Shown here piece after piece: positions 1 to 11,429 of a stretch of 64,000 bases of DNA. This stretch comes from Sweltsa coloradensis (taxonomy: Eukaryota > Arthropoda > Insecta > Plecoptera > Chloroperlidae): the NCBI GenBank assembly GCA_024449915.1, contig JAMZAV010000166.1, forward strand, positions 930,001-994,000. Reading direction: 5' to 3'. The translations under genes were made by a program, and so were the position numbers. Under the pieces are notes generated by a model, which saw only the letters and a program-made list of their open reading frames with translations, was not told the origin of the DNA and did not search any database. How positions within the stretch are numbered: position 1 is the stretch's first letter; each line of letters begins with the position of its first letter.

Positions 1-883
1 CGGATATTTGGGAATGTAGGATTTTGGGTTCATGTGAGGAAAGAAGGTGATGTTGTGTGAGAGAGGTGAGAAAAATGCAAATTGTTGAAGTTTAAAATGA
101 CTAAATTCTTATCACTAAAAGTTTCGAACAAACTGCACTACTGTTTAAGCCACTGGATGTTTAATTTCGGGATTGACTATTTTCAGTTCTTCAATTCATC
201 CATTTACCAGTGAAGCTCTTAAGACAAACATATCTTTAGGTTTTTGGCATAAACCATTGATGCTACAACATCCAATATTGGTACGAAATGTAATGAAAAG
301 AAGTTTTGAGTGGTGGAAAACATGATACGATAATGATGACATGACGACGATTGACGTTCAACGAGAAAATCATATTACATGGACGACGTTGACGCGGAAA
401 TACGGGTTGAAGATTACACGGGAGTCGGAAAATGAAGACGGGGTACTGTGAGTGACAAGCTTGACATGCTGCAACCTGCAACAAAATGTACGGACTGCAA
501 CTTTTGACGAGTGGTGACTGATCTGTATAGTCCATTATATAGGCATTATCAAGATTCACAAGGAATTACATCCCCTTCAAAATTGCATGTGCTCGTGTTG
601 AAGTTTTTTAAATTTTCCAAATTTTCCCCATCAACCGAATTCATGACACCAACAACGAATTATTAGTCATTGATACAGAAATTGACATCAAAGTCAAACA
701 CATGAAACTTCGTTTATGCCAGTTACCAAGATTCATCACTCTTATAACCTTTCTCCAGTTTTGTATTTTTTAACTTCAGTATTTTTTTCTTCGTTCATCT
801 TGGGTTCATGTCCTTTTTTATATTTACACTTTTGTTATTCAAGTCTTTCTTTGTATTTGTTGTATAATTTTAATTTTATAGCA
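1..883. other. AT-rich DNA, nothing recognised
   Basis: Only short chance open frames are visible: a 98-codon frame on the minus strand at 263-559 and a 65-codon Phe/Leu/Ser-rich frame on the plus strand at 716-913. Neither shows a motif. I see no repeat shared with the rest of the window. Confidence 0.6.
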
Positions 884-1794
884 CTTGTTCACAGTCTTTG
901 GGAGGAACTTTAATGGGAACGCGTTCCTCTTCTTACATCAGGAACTTGTAACGTGAAAATTACTATTTCGTGGGAATTTGGAACGAATTTAACGTTCCTT
1001 TATAAGTTCCTTTCGCCGTCGTAATCACGTCGAATTCAAGTACCCGATATCGTAAACTGCAATATAAAAATATCTTGGGACTTCACGTGTTTTTTTTTTA
1101 AATGGCTTCACTCTCTTGTCACATTCCAAGTGGTGGAGGCGAATAGATCCCCTGGGAAAATTGTCAGCAGTTTTTTTTTTTTATTAAATCGCTTTACTAA
1201 ATAAAAGTTATGATAATCTTACTCATATCACATTTATTATTATCATTAAATCAGTGATTTTAAAAGGAGCGTGAAAAGGAACGTCTCAGTTCCTTAAATA
1301 AAAATAAATTTAAAAAATATATATTTAGAGTCTACCCACTCAGTTATATAACTGATTTTCAGTGGGAGGCCAGCGACCAAGCCAACCCTGTAAGCCCCGA
1401 CGCAATCGACGAGTGAGCGATAACCAACCAAATATTTTTAATAGGAAATATAGCTATCAGTGGTATGGACAGATCGAACACCCGCGGATCAACGCCAGAA
1501 TCAAAAAGGCCGATTCAGAACAACTCTGAATTTATTATGTGCTTCGTTGCTAGGACGGCTCCAAAGTCACCGTTTACAAACTCCTAAGACAAGAACTGAT
1601 GGACTTAAGTCCAAATCAGAAGTTAAAAAACTTCTAACTTTAGCGGGAATCGAACCCTGGACCTTCTGCATTGGAAGCAGATACGCTAACCACAAGACCA
1701 ACGAGGAAGGAACGGGAACTTGGATCAGTTTCTTTTTAGGCAGATGTTTTCGAAGTTCCTTTTTGGGGGGAACGTGCCCAAGACTGCTTGTTCT
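884..1794 (+). mobile_element. Non-autonomous hAT-like DNA element with 8-bp target duplication
   Basis: The element runs from CAGTCTTTGGGAGGAAC at 892 to AACGTGCCCAAGACTG ending at 1786. The reverse complement of the right end starts CAGTCTTGGGCACGTTCC, so the first bases of both ends match (CAGTCTT, then GGG, then a GGAAC or CGTTCC block). The flanks are CTTGTTCA (884-891) and CTTGTTCT (1787-1794), an 8-bp duplication with one mismatch. An end of the CAGnG type plus an 8-bp duplication is the known signature of the hAT superfamily. The body of about 895 bp has many GGAACnTTCC-like blocks and no transposase-like frame, so it would depend on a transposase elsewhere. A tRNA-derived SINE lies inside it at about 1625-1716, so the hAT insertion is probably older than the SINE, unless the element captured it. 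The strand is arbitrary. Confidence 0.75.
1625..1716 (-). repeat. tRNA-derived SINE, family 1, copy A
   Basis: On the minus strand this reads as a tRNA-like head. A box-A-like TTGTGGTTAGCG is followed by an anticodon arm TCTGC/GCAGA and a T arm with GGGTTCGATTCCC. The head is followed directly by a small hairpin, AGAAGTTTTTTAACTTCT. The same order, head then hairpin, occurs at 19395-19484. The head lacks a paired acceptor stem, so it is not a working tRNA. A 141-codon frame at 1460-1885 on the plus strand crosses it and should not be taken as a gene. Confidence 0.6.
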
Positions 1795-3379
1795 TGTTTT
1801 TAATGATTTGTATAATGTATTTGTACATTGTTTTAAATTGTATTTTAAATTATTTAGTTTAAATTACCTGACACTTGTGGGTTAATAGCTGTTGTTAGAG
1901 ATCAGCAAATATAAAAAATATAAATATGGAGAATATAAAATTAATAGCAAACATGGACAGTTGGAACACTGAAGTGAGAAGAGACAATCACGTTGCCTTT
2001 ACTTATGCTTACAATGAAGTCCAAATATTCACTAATATGGTGCGAGGTAATTTCACGCATGTAAAATGATACCAAGGTCATGGCTGGCTCAAGAAAACTG
2101 AAAGTTGTTTGATAGGAATAATGTGAAATATAATGGTGGTAGCTAGTTATGCACTGGTTAGACGATGAATATGTATGTGAAATTAATAAAACAATTATTT
2201 TTATTGAAACAATCTTGAGTGGAAATTTAAGTACAAGATTTTTGGCAGGATACAAATTGAAGACATGCAATGTTATCTTCTTCGGAGTAGATTGATGCAT
2301 TACTGTGGTGGAATATCGGAGATGGTGTCTGAGATGTCATTGTTGGTGCACCTCAAACTGACATATTATGCATCTGCGTATTTCAATTCATTATACAGGT
2401 AACATTGAACCAACCACATGTATGTATATTGAATTAATTACAGTAAGCAACGTGATACTGGGATAGCGACACATCCGTACTGCGACAGTGTATGCCTAAA
2501 GTGTTGCCCCACTTCTTGAAATGGTTTGGAAAGCTGATATATTTCATTCCCATCTCACCCTGACATGCTTTGGTAATATTAGCAACAGCAGTGATCATAC
2601 CGGTAACTAATAAGAGCCCAACCAGAGAAAATACATTTTGGGGGCTTTACATAGAACAGATCGACCCATTGGATTATGGGGATGCATATGAGATAGACAC
2701 CGCATTTCACAATTAGAAACGAATAAATTAGACAGAGCTATATTATTATATTGGTATTTCATAATTCCTTCATTATCACCGTTTCAATAGAGTTCTCGAA
2801 TTGTGGGTTGTCAAATATCATCGTCATATAAATAAGGTGTCCTAGCAAATCAATCAAAATTTAAAACTCCGATACGGCTACTTTTCTATGTAAAAGTGTT
2901 AAGAAAGTATAATAAATAATAAAATATGTTAATATAGTAATGTATTTTGAATTTTTATGGTTCGGTTGTCTAACTTAGCTCGTCGGTAGTATGGTTCTAT
3001 TGAAGTCTTTTCAATCGATGAAACGAGAAAAGTATGTTTGTATTTAGATGTTGATTTCATTGGCGTGTCACGAAACGAAAGGACGACCCTCTTTGCTTTG
3101 TTGGCTATATTTTAACACTATCCTGGAACGATGTTAAAGGATTGCAATTGCGTGCTCAAGGTAACCTCGCCTCGCCTATATTGGGGTAAAATACTTTTAT
3201 ATTGATGTCGTTAGTTGCGGAAGTGACCGCTCGACACGCACGTTCAGGGCGCGCGTGTCAGTCTTACGGGCATGCTATAGAATAGATGCTACAGTACTTG
3301 GAAAATCTAAAATGGTAGATCGACTGAATTCTTGAACCATTCTACGGCACAGTTCCTTCAAGGTTTTAGGAGACCGAAT
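1795..3379. other. Intergenic DNA, nothing recognised
   Basis: There is one unremarkable 119-codon minus-strand frame at 1941-2300 with no motif I know. Around 3190-3280 the base composition becomes more GC- and CpG-rich, leading into the frame at 3380-4045. Confidence 0.5.
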
Positions 3380-4045
3380 CTATCCCTTGCAACCTGCAGG
3401 ACTATCCTTTGGGAATAAGCTAATTACCATTGTTCTATAAATAGGTATCATTTCACAGTGCCCTTTAGAAATTCGGAGGTGTGCGTTGACACCTGACAAC
3501 GCTGGCATTATTGATTGTCTTACGAAAGGTCGTGAGTCTGTGTACTCGTTGCTCTTTATATGGTCAAGCTCTTGACCGACGTATACATAATATTCGTATA
3601 CCTTCGCAATGTTTCGTCTGTTTTTTTTCGCGCGGCTGTCAGCGCATCCGGCTTGCTCTGCCTGAAGGCCCACAGGGGATTTCCCGGACATGCGCGCTCG
3701 TAGCGGAGAGGCGTGGTAGTGCGTTGTGTATCAGATCAGCCTGCTAGTGATAGCCGCCTGGATTGCTGGCCCAGTCATATTATGCGTGATATTGTTTACA
3801 ATGTATTCATGAATTAATTTCGTAACTTTCTGCAAATGAGCGGACTGTGGCCAGCTCCTTCGAAGTCGAAGACTTTCATTAGATTCGCTGAAATCATTGT
3901 GGAGTTCATTGCTCCACGCATTGCCGCCGCGCTTGGGCCTTGTCTTGCGACCACTTATGAAATCGCGATCAGTCTGCCTTTGCGAGGCCATGGAGCTAAC
4001 CAGTGTTTTGTAGTCGGCTAGCCACGTTATTATCCGCCAACCCAC
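3380..4045 (-). pseudogene. Interrupted open frame of unknown origin
   Basis: One minus-strand frame stays open from about 4045 to 3380 except for a single TGA at 3731-3733, giving two blocks of 104 and 117 codons in the same phase. The first block is rich in Arg, Ser and Asn. The second has the stretch VYEYYVYVGQELDHIK. I recognise no domain. The region is more GC-rich than its surroundings, which by itself lengthens open frames. There is no ATG at the left-hand start (the first usable codon is GTG after an in-frame stop), no poly(A) signal tied to it and no visible splice context. It could be a decayed transposon or gene exon, or simply chance. Confidence 0.15.
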
Positions 4046-4377
4046 GCCTCACGCACGTCCCCCCATGTCCTTGGATTTTGACTAAGACTGGCTTGGGTTG
4101 CTCTATTTTTGTTTGGAATATTTCTTAGCGCAAGTCACTAAAATGGACAACGAACTTTTTCCCTGCGCGCCAGTGGCGTGAGACCGGGTATCAATAATGC
4201 GAGTTTCATGGACGTATTGCAATCAGACGTAACGTTATGTACGTGTGTGTGCTGGTGCACCATAATTTATGTCTTTGTGCTTCGCCGACTGGAACGAAGG
4301 CATGCAGATGAGGCGACGGTATATTCTACGCACACTCGAGTACTCATCTATCTTATAAAATATCAGGTCGATTTAAT

Positions 4378-5026
4378 TTAAAGGGGCTAAAAACCCCAAA
4401 AATTATTTTTTACCACGTGATCTATAGCACAATACTACACTTAAATGACCGTTTAAAATATTATATCTTGAACTGTGATTTAACACGAATTTTTGAATTT
4501 TTTTTATCCAGGAATTTGCGAAATTGGTGTTTTTGGAAAATTTCCTAAATCGGCTTTAACCTTTCTTCTTTTTGGGCCACATAGATACTTGAGCATAGTA
4601 CCATCAAAAATGCCTCTTTATAACATCGTGTCTTGAAACTTGCCCAATATACCCTCACACACGCAAAAATATGCCCTTCCAAAATCACACCCCATCTTGG
4701 TAATCAGCATATTTTGACCAAAATACTTGCCCAAAATTACAAAACAAATATAGAGAATTTACAGAAAAGGCTGTCCCGGGACGTCAATAATGGCCAAAAT
4801 TTTTTTTGGATCAAAATCCTCCAAGGGCACGGGATAAAGATCGTCCCCATGTTATTTCTTATGGGAGATTTTTGCCGATGGGACCTAGCTCGAAATATGT
4901 CATGTTTGACAATTTTTTGGGAGGTCATGGTGGCCCCAATAATTTTTCTGTTAATTGCTAAATTCATTTCTAGTTAGCCTGAATGAAATAATATTTTTTG
5001 AGTTTAGCGGTTAAATACCCCTTTAA
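4378..5026. mobile_element. TTAA-flanked non-autonomous DNA element
   Basis: The left edge reads TTAAAGGGGCT (4378 onward) and the right edge reads TACCCCTTTAA (ending 5026). They are inverted copies for about 10 bp and then only loosely similar. Both flanks are TTAA, the known target of piggyBac-type transposases. The body is about 640 bp, AT-rich and without a transposase frame. The 114-codon frame at 4633-4977 lies wholly inside it and has no motif. The short terminal repeat makes a chance pairing of TTAA sites possible, though the extra match AGGGG/CCCCT argues against that. Confidence 0.5.
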
Positions 5027-5094
5027 TATAAATTGGTTGACTATATATGACAATAAACCGTTGGCGACATCCTTTTAAATCTCCTTCCACTATT

Positions 5095-6070
5095 AATATT
5101 TGGATGAGCGTAGCGAGCGTAGCGAGCGAAGCGAAGATTCCATTTCACTACACTGGAGAAAAAAAACCGGAATGTTTTTTTTTTTCTTTTTTTTTTTTTT
5201 TATTTTTGTCTGTTTGTTAACACGATTCCGGCTGAACCGATACTCCGATTGCGATGAAATTTTATGGAGACCTTCGAAATCTCTGAACTTAGAACTGCAC
5301 CGTACGAAAAATTGATAAAAAATTATTTCTCTTGAAAATCGCAATTTTACGATTTTTTTCGTTTTTCTTTTTTGTTTTTGTTTGTATTTTTGTGTGTTTG
5401 TTAACACGATTCCGGCTAAAACCAAAACTCCAATTGCAATGAAATTTTCTGGAGACCTTTGAAATCTTTGAACTTAGAACTGCCACCTTTTTGAGCGCAA
5501 TCGAAAAATTATTTCTTATGAAAATCGCAATTTTACGATTTTTTTTTGTTTTTCTTGTTTTTTCTGTTTGTATTTTTGTGTGTTTGTTAACACGATTCCG
5601 GCTAAAACAATACTCCAATTGCGATGAAATTTTCTGGAGACCTTCGAAATCTTTAAACTTAGAACTGCCACGTTTTTGGGTACAATCGAAGAAATATTTC
5701 TCATGAATATCGTACTTTCGCGATTTTTTAAAAGATTTTTAGTGCGATATTTTCGTGATATTTGGGCCGATTCTGACCAAACGGGTGGGGCTACAACGTT
5801 CATATTTCACATACACATTAAGGTTATGGTTATGTATTGCTTTTTGAAAGAAAAAGTTGAAAAAGTTGGCCAGAATCCATAGAAATAAAGGTTTTAATAT
5901 TAGTTTTTTTGAGGTTTTATAATAATAATTAACAAGTAACAATAGAAACTTGACAACAATTACCTACAATGCATTCAAAAAGCACTTGCAAAGGAAAGTG
6001 GACCTACAAAAACTAAAAACTTACAAAAACGCTCATCCATCACGCGGCGGGACTAAAGCGTTTTCCTAGT
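5095..6070 (+). mobile_element. Helentron-like non-autonomous element (HINE-like), copy 1
   Basis: The left side carries GGATGAGCG (5102) followed by short GAGCGTAGC repeats. The right side carries the inverse, CGCTCATCC (6030-6038), then a small hairpin (ACGC and GCGT around GGCGGGACTAAA), and then TTTTCCTAG ending at 6069 before a T. Sub-terminal inverted repeats, internal tandem repeats, a 3' hairpin and a CTAG end followed by T are the published hallmarks of Helitron/Helentron-type non-autonomous elements. The interior has about three tandem units (separate entry) and a module containing ACCAAACGGGTGGGGCTAC (about 5776). That module recurs at 36.3, 36.5, 40.6, 52.2 and 53.0 kb. No Rep/helicase frame is present. 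Confidence 0.65.
5195..5710 (+). repeat. About three tandem units of roughly 180 bp inside the Helentron-like element
   Basis: The string TTTGTTAACACGATTCCGGC occurs at about 5213, 5397 and 5585. Each time it is followed by ACTCC(A/G)ATTGC(A/G)ATGAAATTTT, then a GGAGACCTT(C/T)GAAATCT block, then AACTTAGAACTGC. Spacing is about 184 and 188 bp. The many overlapping short frames on both strands here are by-products of this repeat. Confidence 0.8.
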
Positions 6071-7734
6071 TAATAACAAGTCCATTTTCACCTGCTTCCT
6101 GAAATAATCAGTACCGCCCATTTGCAACCAATTGAATACTGAATTGAAACAATACCAATTATTTTGTAAGTTTGGTTTATGGATGTGTTTACAAGTTTGT
6201 TATAAAATAAACACCACTGTAAACAAGTATTCATTTTGGAAATGCGTTATTCCTTGGTACGAAACTACCCGTTTAGCCTAAAGCGAGCACTTTTTGTTCC
6301 ATTTATATAGTCTAAACTCATTTTGAAGTCAGAGTCAAGGCAAATAATAAAATATATTATGAAGGTGCATGTGAATTGTCCTTGCGTGGGTGTGTAAGGT
6401 CAGGTCAGACTCCACCATCTCACTCACCTGCCAGTCCCAACTCCCAACAGGATCAGTCATAGAAAAAGTGTTTCTATTAGAGTTGACCACTCCTGGGGAT
6501 TGATCGTTCAACTCAATCAAACCTTCAACTGTGGCACGTAAATATTACTTGATTGATGTATCAAAAATGGTGATTTTGTGACTTGGCGTCTCAGAGCCTA
6601 GGCAGTAAGGGTCATCGAAAGCATGTCTTCGTGTCAGGCATAACATATACACCGAGGCAAGACCGTGTTTCACTGCTTTGAAGGAACAAGAGTTTAGGAG
6701 TATTTGACACAGGTAACAAGAAAAAAGGGGAAACAAATTATTGTAGTCAGCACGTACAAGATTTCACTTGCGTTGCGAAAAACAGGGTTTATATCAGTTT
6801 GTTCGACTTCGACACATATAATCGTAAATATGGGGGACAAAAATTATATTTGGAAAAACAATTAAAAATCAAATTGGCATTATTTTATAGCAGCCAACGA
6901 TTTTAAATAAAGAGAACATAAATCGTATTTGGGGTTTTCGATTATATCAGTAGGTTGAGACCATAAAATAACATGGTAAATTATAATAAATTGGTGAGTG
7001 AAGAAAATGTCTGCTCAACCAATGATAGATAGGATTGTATATAACTATTTGTATATTATTGATAGGTTGATGTCGGTGCAAAATATAGTTGGTTGCCCTC
7101 ATGTGTATGAAACTGCCACCAGAAAAAAATCACGATTTAGGTCGCGATTGCTAAAAATCGCAATAAACTAAACACGCAACACTCGCGCTGTCACGCAGCC
7201 GCAGCTTCTCTGGTAGGGGTGACTTAGTTTTACTTTTCTGTCAACCGGACAAACTACCGATTATTAAGCTAATGATAACAATACAAAGAAGAAGAAAATA
7301 TAAACTCGTGAAGTGTTGGCGCATTGTTTGAATTTTGTGATCCAACAAGTTTTAATAAAATACACCACAAAAGGTAAATATTGAAAATAAATTAATATAG
7401 GCCTACCCTCTACATTTTACAATTACAACAAACCTAGCTAATGTAAAGAAAAAAAAATATGTTGAATAATAATAATTCAAGTGGTTGCACGCATAAAAAA
7501 CGACGATACAACAGCTGTAGACTGATAAATTACTAAAATGTCATCTAAAATAAATGTGCGGGTTCTTGAACATGAAATAGAAATCGACATTAAAGTCAGT
7601 ACATTTTCAATTGTATATCTGTGTTTAAGTAGTGTACACGATCATAATGAAGCATGCGTGTACTGTACACTGTGGGCAAACCATGCACGGCATATCTATT
7701 GTCGGACATTCGAGATCCCGGGAAAACATTGTTG
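6071..7734. other. AT-rich DNA, nothing recognised
   Basis: Short minus-strand frames at 6335-6520 and 6545-6736 show no motif. There are small hairpins such as CGCGATTG...CAAT near 7140, but no terminal repeats or tandem arrays that I could pair. Confidence 0.5.
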
Positions 7735-7755
7735 CCCCCCCCCCCCCCCCCCCCC
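7735..7755. repeat. Homopolymer run of 21 C
   Basis: Twenty-one consecutive C residues are followed by GCCACCGCC. The run makes the poly-proline stretch seen when the plus strand is translated, so the 98-codon frame at 7538-7834 is not good evidence for a gene. Assembly length of such a run is unreliable. Confidence 0.9.
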
Positions 7756-9259
7756 GCCACCGCCGACGGCTCAAAATTCGAGCTGTCTAGTCGGATCCTG
7801 TAATGACTATAGCAAGTACTGGAGCACATCGTGAAAATAAAAATACGTGACCATACAATTGAGTAATAAAATAATGCACCAGCTATAACAGGTCTCCTCT
7901 AAAGTCCGAGGAACGTCCGGCGAAATACTCGCGCCTCACCGACACTGAAAAATACATAGGATTTACTACCTAATTCTAAATAGACGCGAACAGAATCATT
8001 TATGCAGTCGTGTTTGAGAAAACGTTAACAAGTATAGTGAAACGATTTACCAAACGATATATAACAATAATCTCGCTCCAAAACATGCGTATGTGTGCAT
8101 TACGTTCAAACAACTTCAGTATTACCATATAAACAGAGTTTTATCAATCCAGTATCACTCGCCGAATGCTGAAATGCTACCAAGTACCAACAATTTTCTC
8201 ACTCACGTAATTATCTTGTAAAAACATGCTTTGCAATCAAAAAGTATAGTAAAGTAAAGTTCAACGATTTGCTGTTCGTTCTAATATTTAACCAATATGT
8301 CCAATAAAGTATTATTTACAACAAAAATGGGACCAATTATTACAAAAGAGAAGCATGATGCCAACCAATAACATTAATGGAGTGAATAATCCAAATCAAC
8401 TCCAATCAAAATAATTAAAGGGAAAAATCTTATATTTGTGACTTTAGAGGTAAAGTGCAAAAAAATTGCGTATAAAACGCGGGTCCGAAATAACTGTTTT
8501 CTTATTTTTATTTTTAATAACTTGGTTTCATTGAAAAATACTATAGATTCAATTGATTTTTGCGTCCGGGGTAGAATGGGTCAAGGCTTTTAAGTGCGTC
8601 ACAGCTATAGTTTGGAGATTGAAAAAGATAATCATACTCACAATAATGATGAGATTTGGTCGGATACAGATGTGGAGACATTATTATTTTATATAGCAAC
8701 TGAAAAATGGTTATACATGATCCATAAAATATGTTTTTTAGTAACATTTTAATCGTGATTCGTGCTGCAATAATTAAAGAGAAGTATTTCTAATCCACAT
8801 TCTGTTTGCAGGTGTACACTTCACCAGGGGTTTAAATAATCAAATTGGACAATCTTCTAGTCACAATATTATGCAACTGAATACTGAATTGGAGTGGCAG
8901 AAAAAATAAAAGTATGATCTATGAATGCGTCGAGAACTGCATGCACGCTAGCGTTCTGTTTCATACGAATGATGAAAAGTTACATTCAATATAATATACA
9001 ATACACAATATTAAATGCATTTCTTTAGAATAGCAACACTATTCATAAGATATAAATAATATTTTGTGTTGGCGAAATTTGACATTTGTACAGAAATTCT
9101 GATACATATATTTCCTCCGTTTCCTCCAATCCATTCCTCAAAATATTTTTGATAGTGTATGGTAAAATGACAAAACCCACACATTTTCCTTTCTTTTCCT
9201 ACAACCTACAACATGATGTACTTTAATAAAATACTATATAGTTGCCTCTTATGACATGA
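7756..9259. other. AT-rich DNA, nothing recognised
   Basis: No paired terminal repeats or tandem arrays were seen. The 68-codon minus-strand frame at 8541-8747 shows no motif. Confidence 0.5.
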
Positions 9260-9310
9260 CCCCCCCCCCCCCCCCCCCCCCAAAGAAATATATTTCTGGG
9301 TACGCAACTG
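9260..9310 (-). mobile_element. Single transposon end with a 22-C run
   Basis: Read on the minus strand, this starts CAGTTGCGTACCCAGAAA (from 9310 downward) and leads into a run of 22 G (C on the plus strand, 9260-9281). A CAGTnGCGTA start followed by a G run resembles the hAT-like ends at 10545 and 11821. I could not find the matching far end to the left, so this may be a solo or truncated end. Confidence 0.4.
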
Positions 9311-9429
9311 GCTAGCACATTGACAATGCTGCATGTAAGCTAACTATATATAAAAACACGTTGAACGCATAGTTTGAATATCTATCTGCTCTTGTGAGAT
9401 CAGATACTAATTTTTTCCCCTCGATTCCA

Positions 9430-10110
9430 TCACAGGCCTAGACGTGTTTGTGTCGGCCTATTCACCTGGCAACGCCACCTGAATCTCACTATACTTTTTA
9501 ATTTAATTTTTTCCTCCAGCTTTTATAATGGTCCGTCGAGTTGGTCGGCTGGCGGGCGGCGGCGGGGAAGGGCGGCAGACAGGTATCTTGCACTGTACGT
9601 AACAATGCGTTTCGATCTACGTCGTGATTTCACGCCCCGTCACCAGCCTTAGGCTCAGAGCTAGGCCTACTATTGCGTCCACGCCCATGGACACTACTAC
9701 CAGGCACGCAAACATCTCAGGCCTACAAGAAGCTAGCTCGGCCTTCAGATTGATCGGCTAATAAAATAAATAGGCAACCGAAAACATGTCTTTAAGTAGT
9801 GGTAACACGACGATAATTCAAAAGTTTCTCGATGTCGTTGAAGTAGAAGCCAAAAGTTTCTCCCCCGGAGACTGACTGCGCCAGTTACTCTCGAGCCTAA
9901 TCGTGACGATCATGCCGATCGAGGGTGGGACTTGTGATCGGGTACAGACTGTAGGGTCAGCCGCCGGGAGGACAACTTACGCAAACACGGCTCAGGTATT
10001 ATTTTATCTTGAGTTCGAGTGCGTGGAGAGACCAGTTTCGGTCCTGGGCTGGCTGGCAGTTATCTCGTCTTGATCCACACCACACACACGACGCGAGGGG
10101 CCAACACATG
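9430..10110. promoter_or_regulatory. CpG-rich stretch, possible promoter or first-exon region
   Basis: This stretch is clearly richer in G+C and CpG than its surroundings. It includes GGCGGGCGGCGGCGGGGAAG near 9550 and GATCATGCCGATCGAGG near 9908. Near 9990, CGGCTCAG is followed by GTATTATTTT, which could serve as a splice donor. There is no ATG-led frame of useful length and no TATA box that I would defend. It may equally be GC-rich transposon debris, since it adjoins a large palindrome. Confidence 0.2.
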
Positions 10111-10195
10111 AGTTCCAGCGTTGGGTTTGGAACTACTAGGCTCGCATTTGCACTTTTTAAATTGAATTTGTTCACATTTGCCGCTAAAACGGAGG

Positions 10196-10965
10196 TTCTT
10201 CTTTACAAGAACCACACGACGCACGTGTCTAGCACTCTCCACCTTTTACACTCGCCCTAATCCAATGGCGTAACTACTAAGTACTAACTAGCCTTAGTTT
10301 TTTGGGGGGAAGCAAACATTGCACATGAAACAATTGCTTCGGGGAAAGTATGGATTCTAGAACAATGGGGGGGGGGGGGTCACAGGGGCACCGGTCTGGG
10401 GCCCGCCCCCCACACTAGCTAGTGCGGATGTGGAGCGCACAGCCCCAGATTTTTTCAAATGGTGGTATTTTGTTAGGTTTTAGCACAGTTTTTGTTTTGT
10501 TAATAATAAAATTGTGAAGATTGTCAGTTTTATGCAGTGCAATAGCAGTGGCGTAACAGTAACTACGGGGGTGGGGGTGGGGCACAATTTTTTGGGAAGA
10601 TTTTGTAAACTGACAATAAAACTGACAATCTTCACAATTTTACTATCAACAAAACAAAAACTATGCTAAAACCTAACAAAATATCACCATTTGCAATGTT
10701 AAACATAAAAAAATCTGGGGCTGTGCGCTCCACACCCGCACTAGCTGGTGTGGGGGGCGGGCCCCAGACCGGTGCCCCCCAGACCCCCCATTGTACTAGA
10801 ATCCATACTTTCCCCGAAGCAATTGTTTCATGTGCAATGTTTGCCTCCCACCGAAAAACAAAGGCTAGTGTTAGTACTTAGTTAGTTACGCCATTGGGTT
10901 AGGGTGAGTGTAAAAGGTGGAGAGTGCTAGACACGTGTAGAGTCATGGTTCTTGTAAAGAAGAAG
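10196..10965. repeat. Large palindrome (foldback), arms about 320-350 bp
   Basis: The left arm begins TTCTTCTTTACAAGAACCA (10196) and the right arm ends with the inverse, TGGTTCTTGTAAAGAAGAA (to about 10964). Matches continue inward: CACGTGTCTAGCACTCTCC at 10219 pairs with the sequence near 10920, GGCGTAACTA at 10267 pairs with TAGTTACGCC near 10882, and AAAATTGTGAAGATTGTCAG at about 10509 pairs with the sequence near 10623. The unpaired centre, about 10534-10618, contains CAGTGGCGTAACAGTAAC followed by G runs, which looks like a hAT end. The arms differ by scattered substitutions and small indels, including a 12-G run present only on the left, so this is an old inversion-duplication or a foldback transposon. 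The 72-83-codon frames on both strands are shadows of the two arms. Confidence 0.8.
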
Positions 10966-11429
10966 TGAATATATTTTCAAACTGAAATGTTTCCGAGAGG
11001 TGCCCTGCACTGCACCGTGTTAACAGTATTCCAAAATTACAGTTTACAGCACACGTCATCATATAGTGAAGAGGAAGACTCCTCCACTCCAGCTGCCAGC
11101 TCCCACCCCCTAGCCCAAGAAGACTCCACCGAAAAGTAAGTATTGCCGTCTGCTGAGGGTGAGGAACGTTTCCCACAGACGGCAGTATATACGCAGAAAA
11201 TAATAAGACCTGTTTGTCGGTAGTCGTAAAGCAGATGCTTGCCCTTTATCAGTCACTGCAAGAAGAATACGGTTACCAATACAGATGAATGACAATTCCG
11301 TTGCAAAAATCACTAGTTCAGATTAGTTTTCAATTAAATTGAGCGTTGTAAACGCCCAAGCTACTGGATAATTTGCATCTGACAAGACCCTAACGTGTAA
11401 TCGCTAGGGGTTGTTTCTTTCTGAAAATC

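Noticed and set aside
1460..1885. 141-codon plus-strand frame
   Set aside because: It runs across a tRNA-derived SINE and the end of a hAT-like element.
5095..6070. CRISPR-like array (three repeats of about 185 bp period)
   Set aside because: The units are long, near-identical and without spacers, and lie inside a Helentron-like element in an animal-type genome.
7538..7834. 98-codon frame with a proline run
   Set aside because: The proline run is the 21-C homopolymer, and the rest has no motif.
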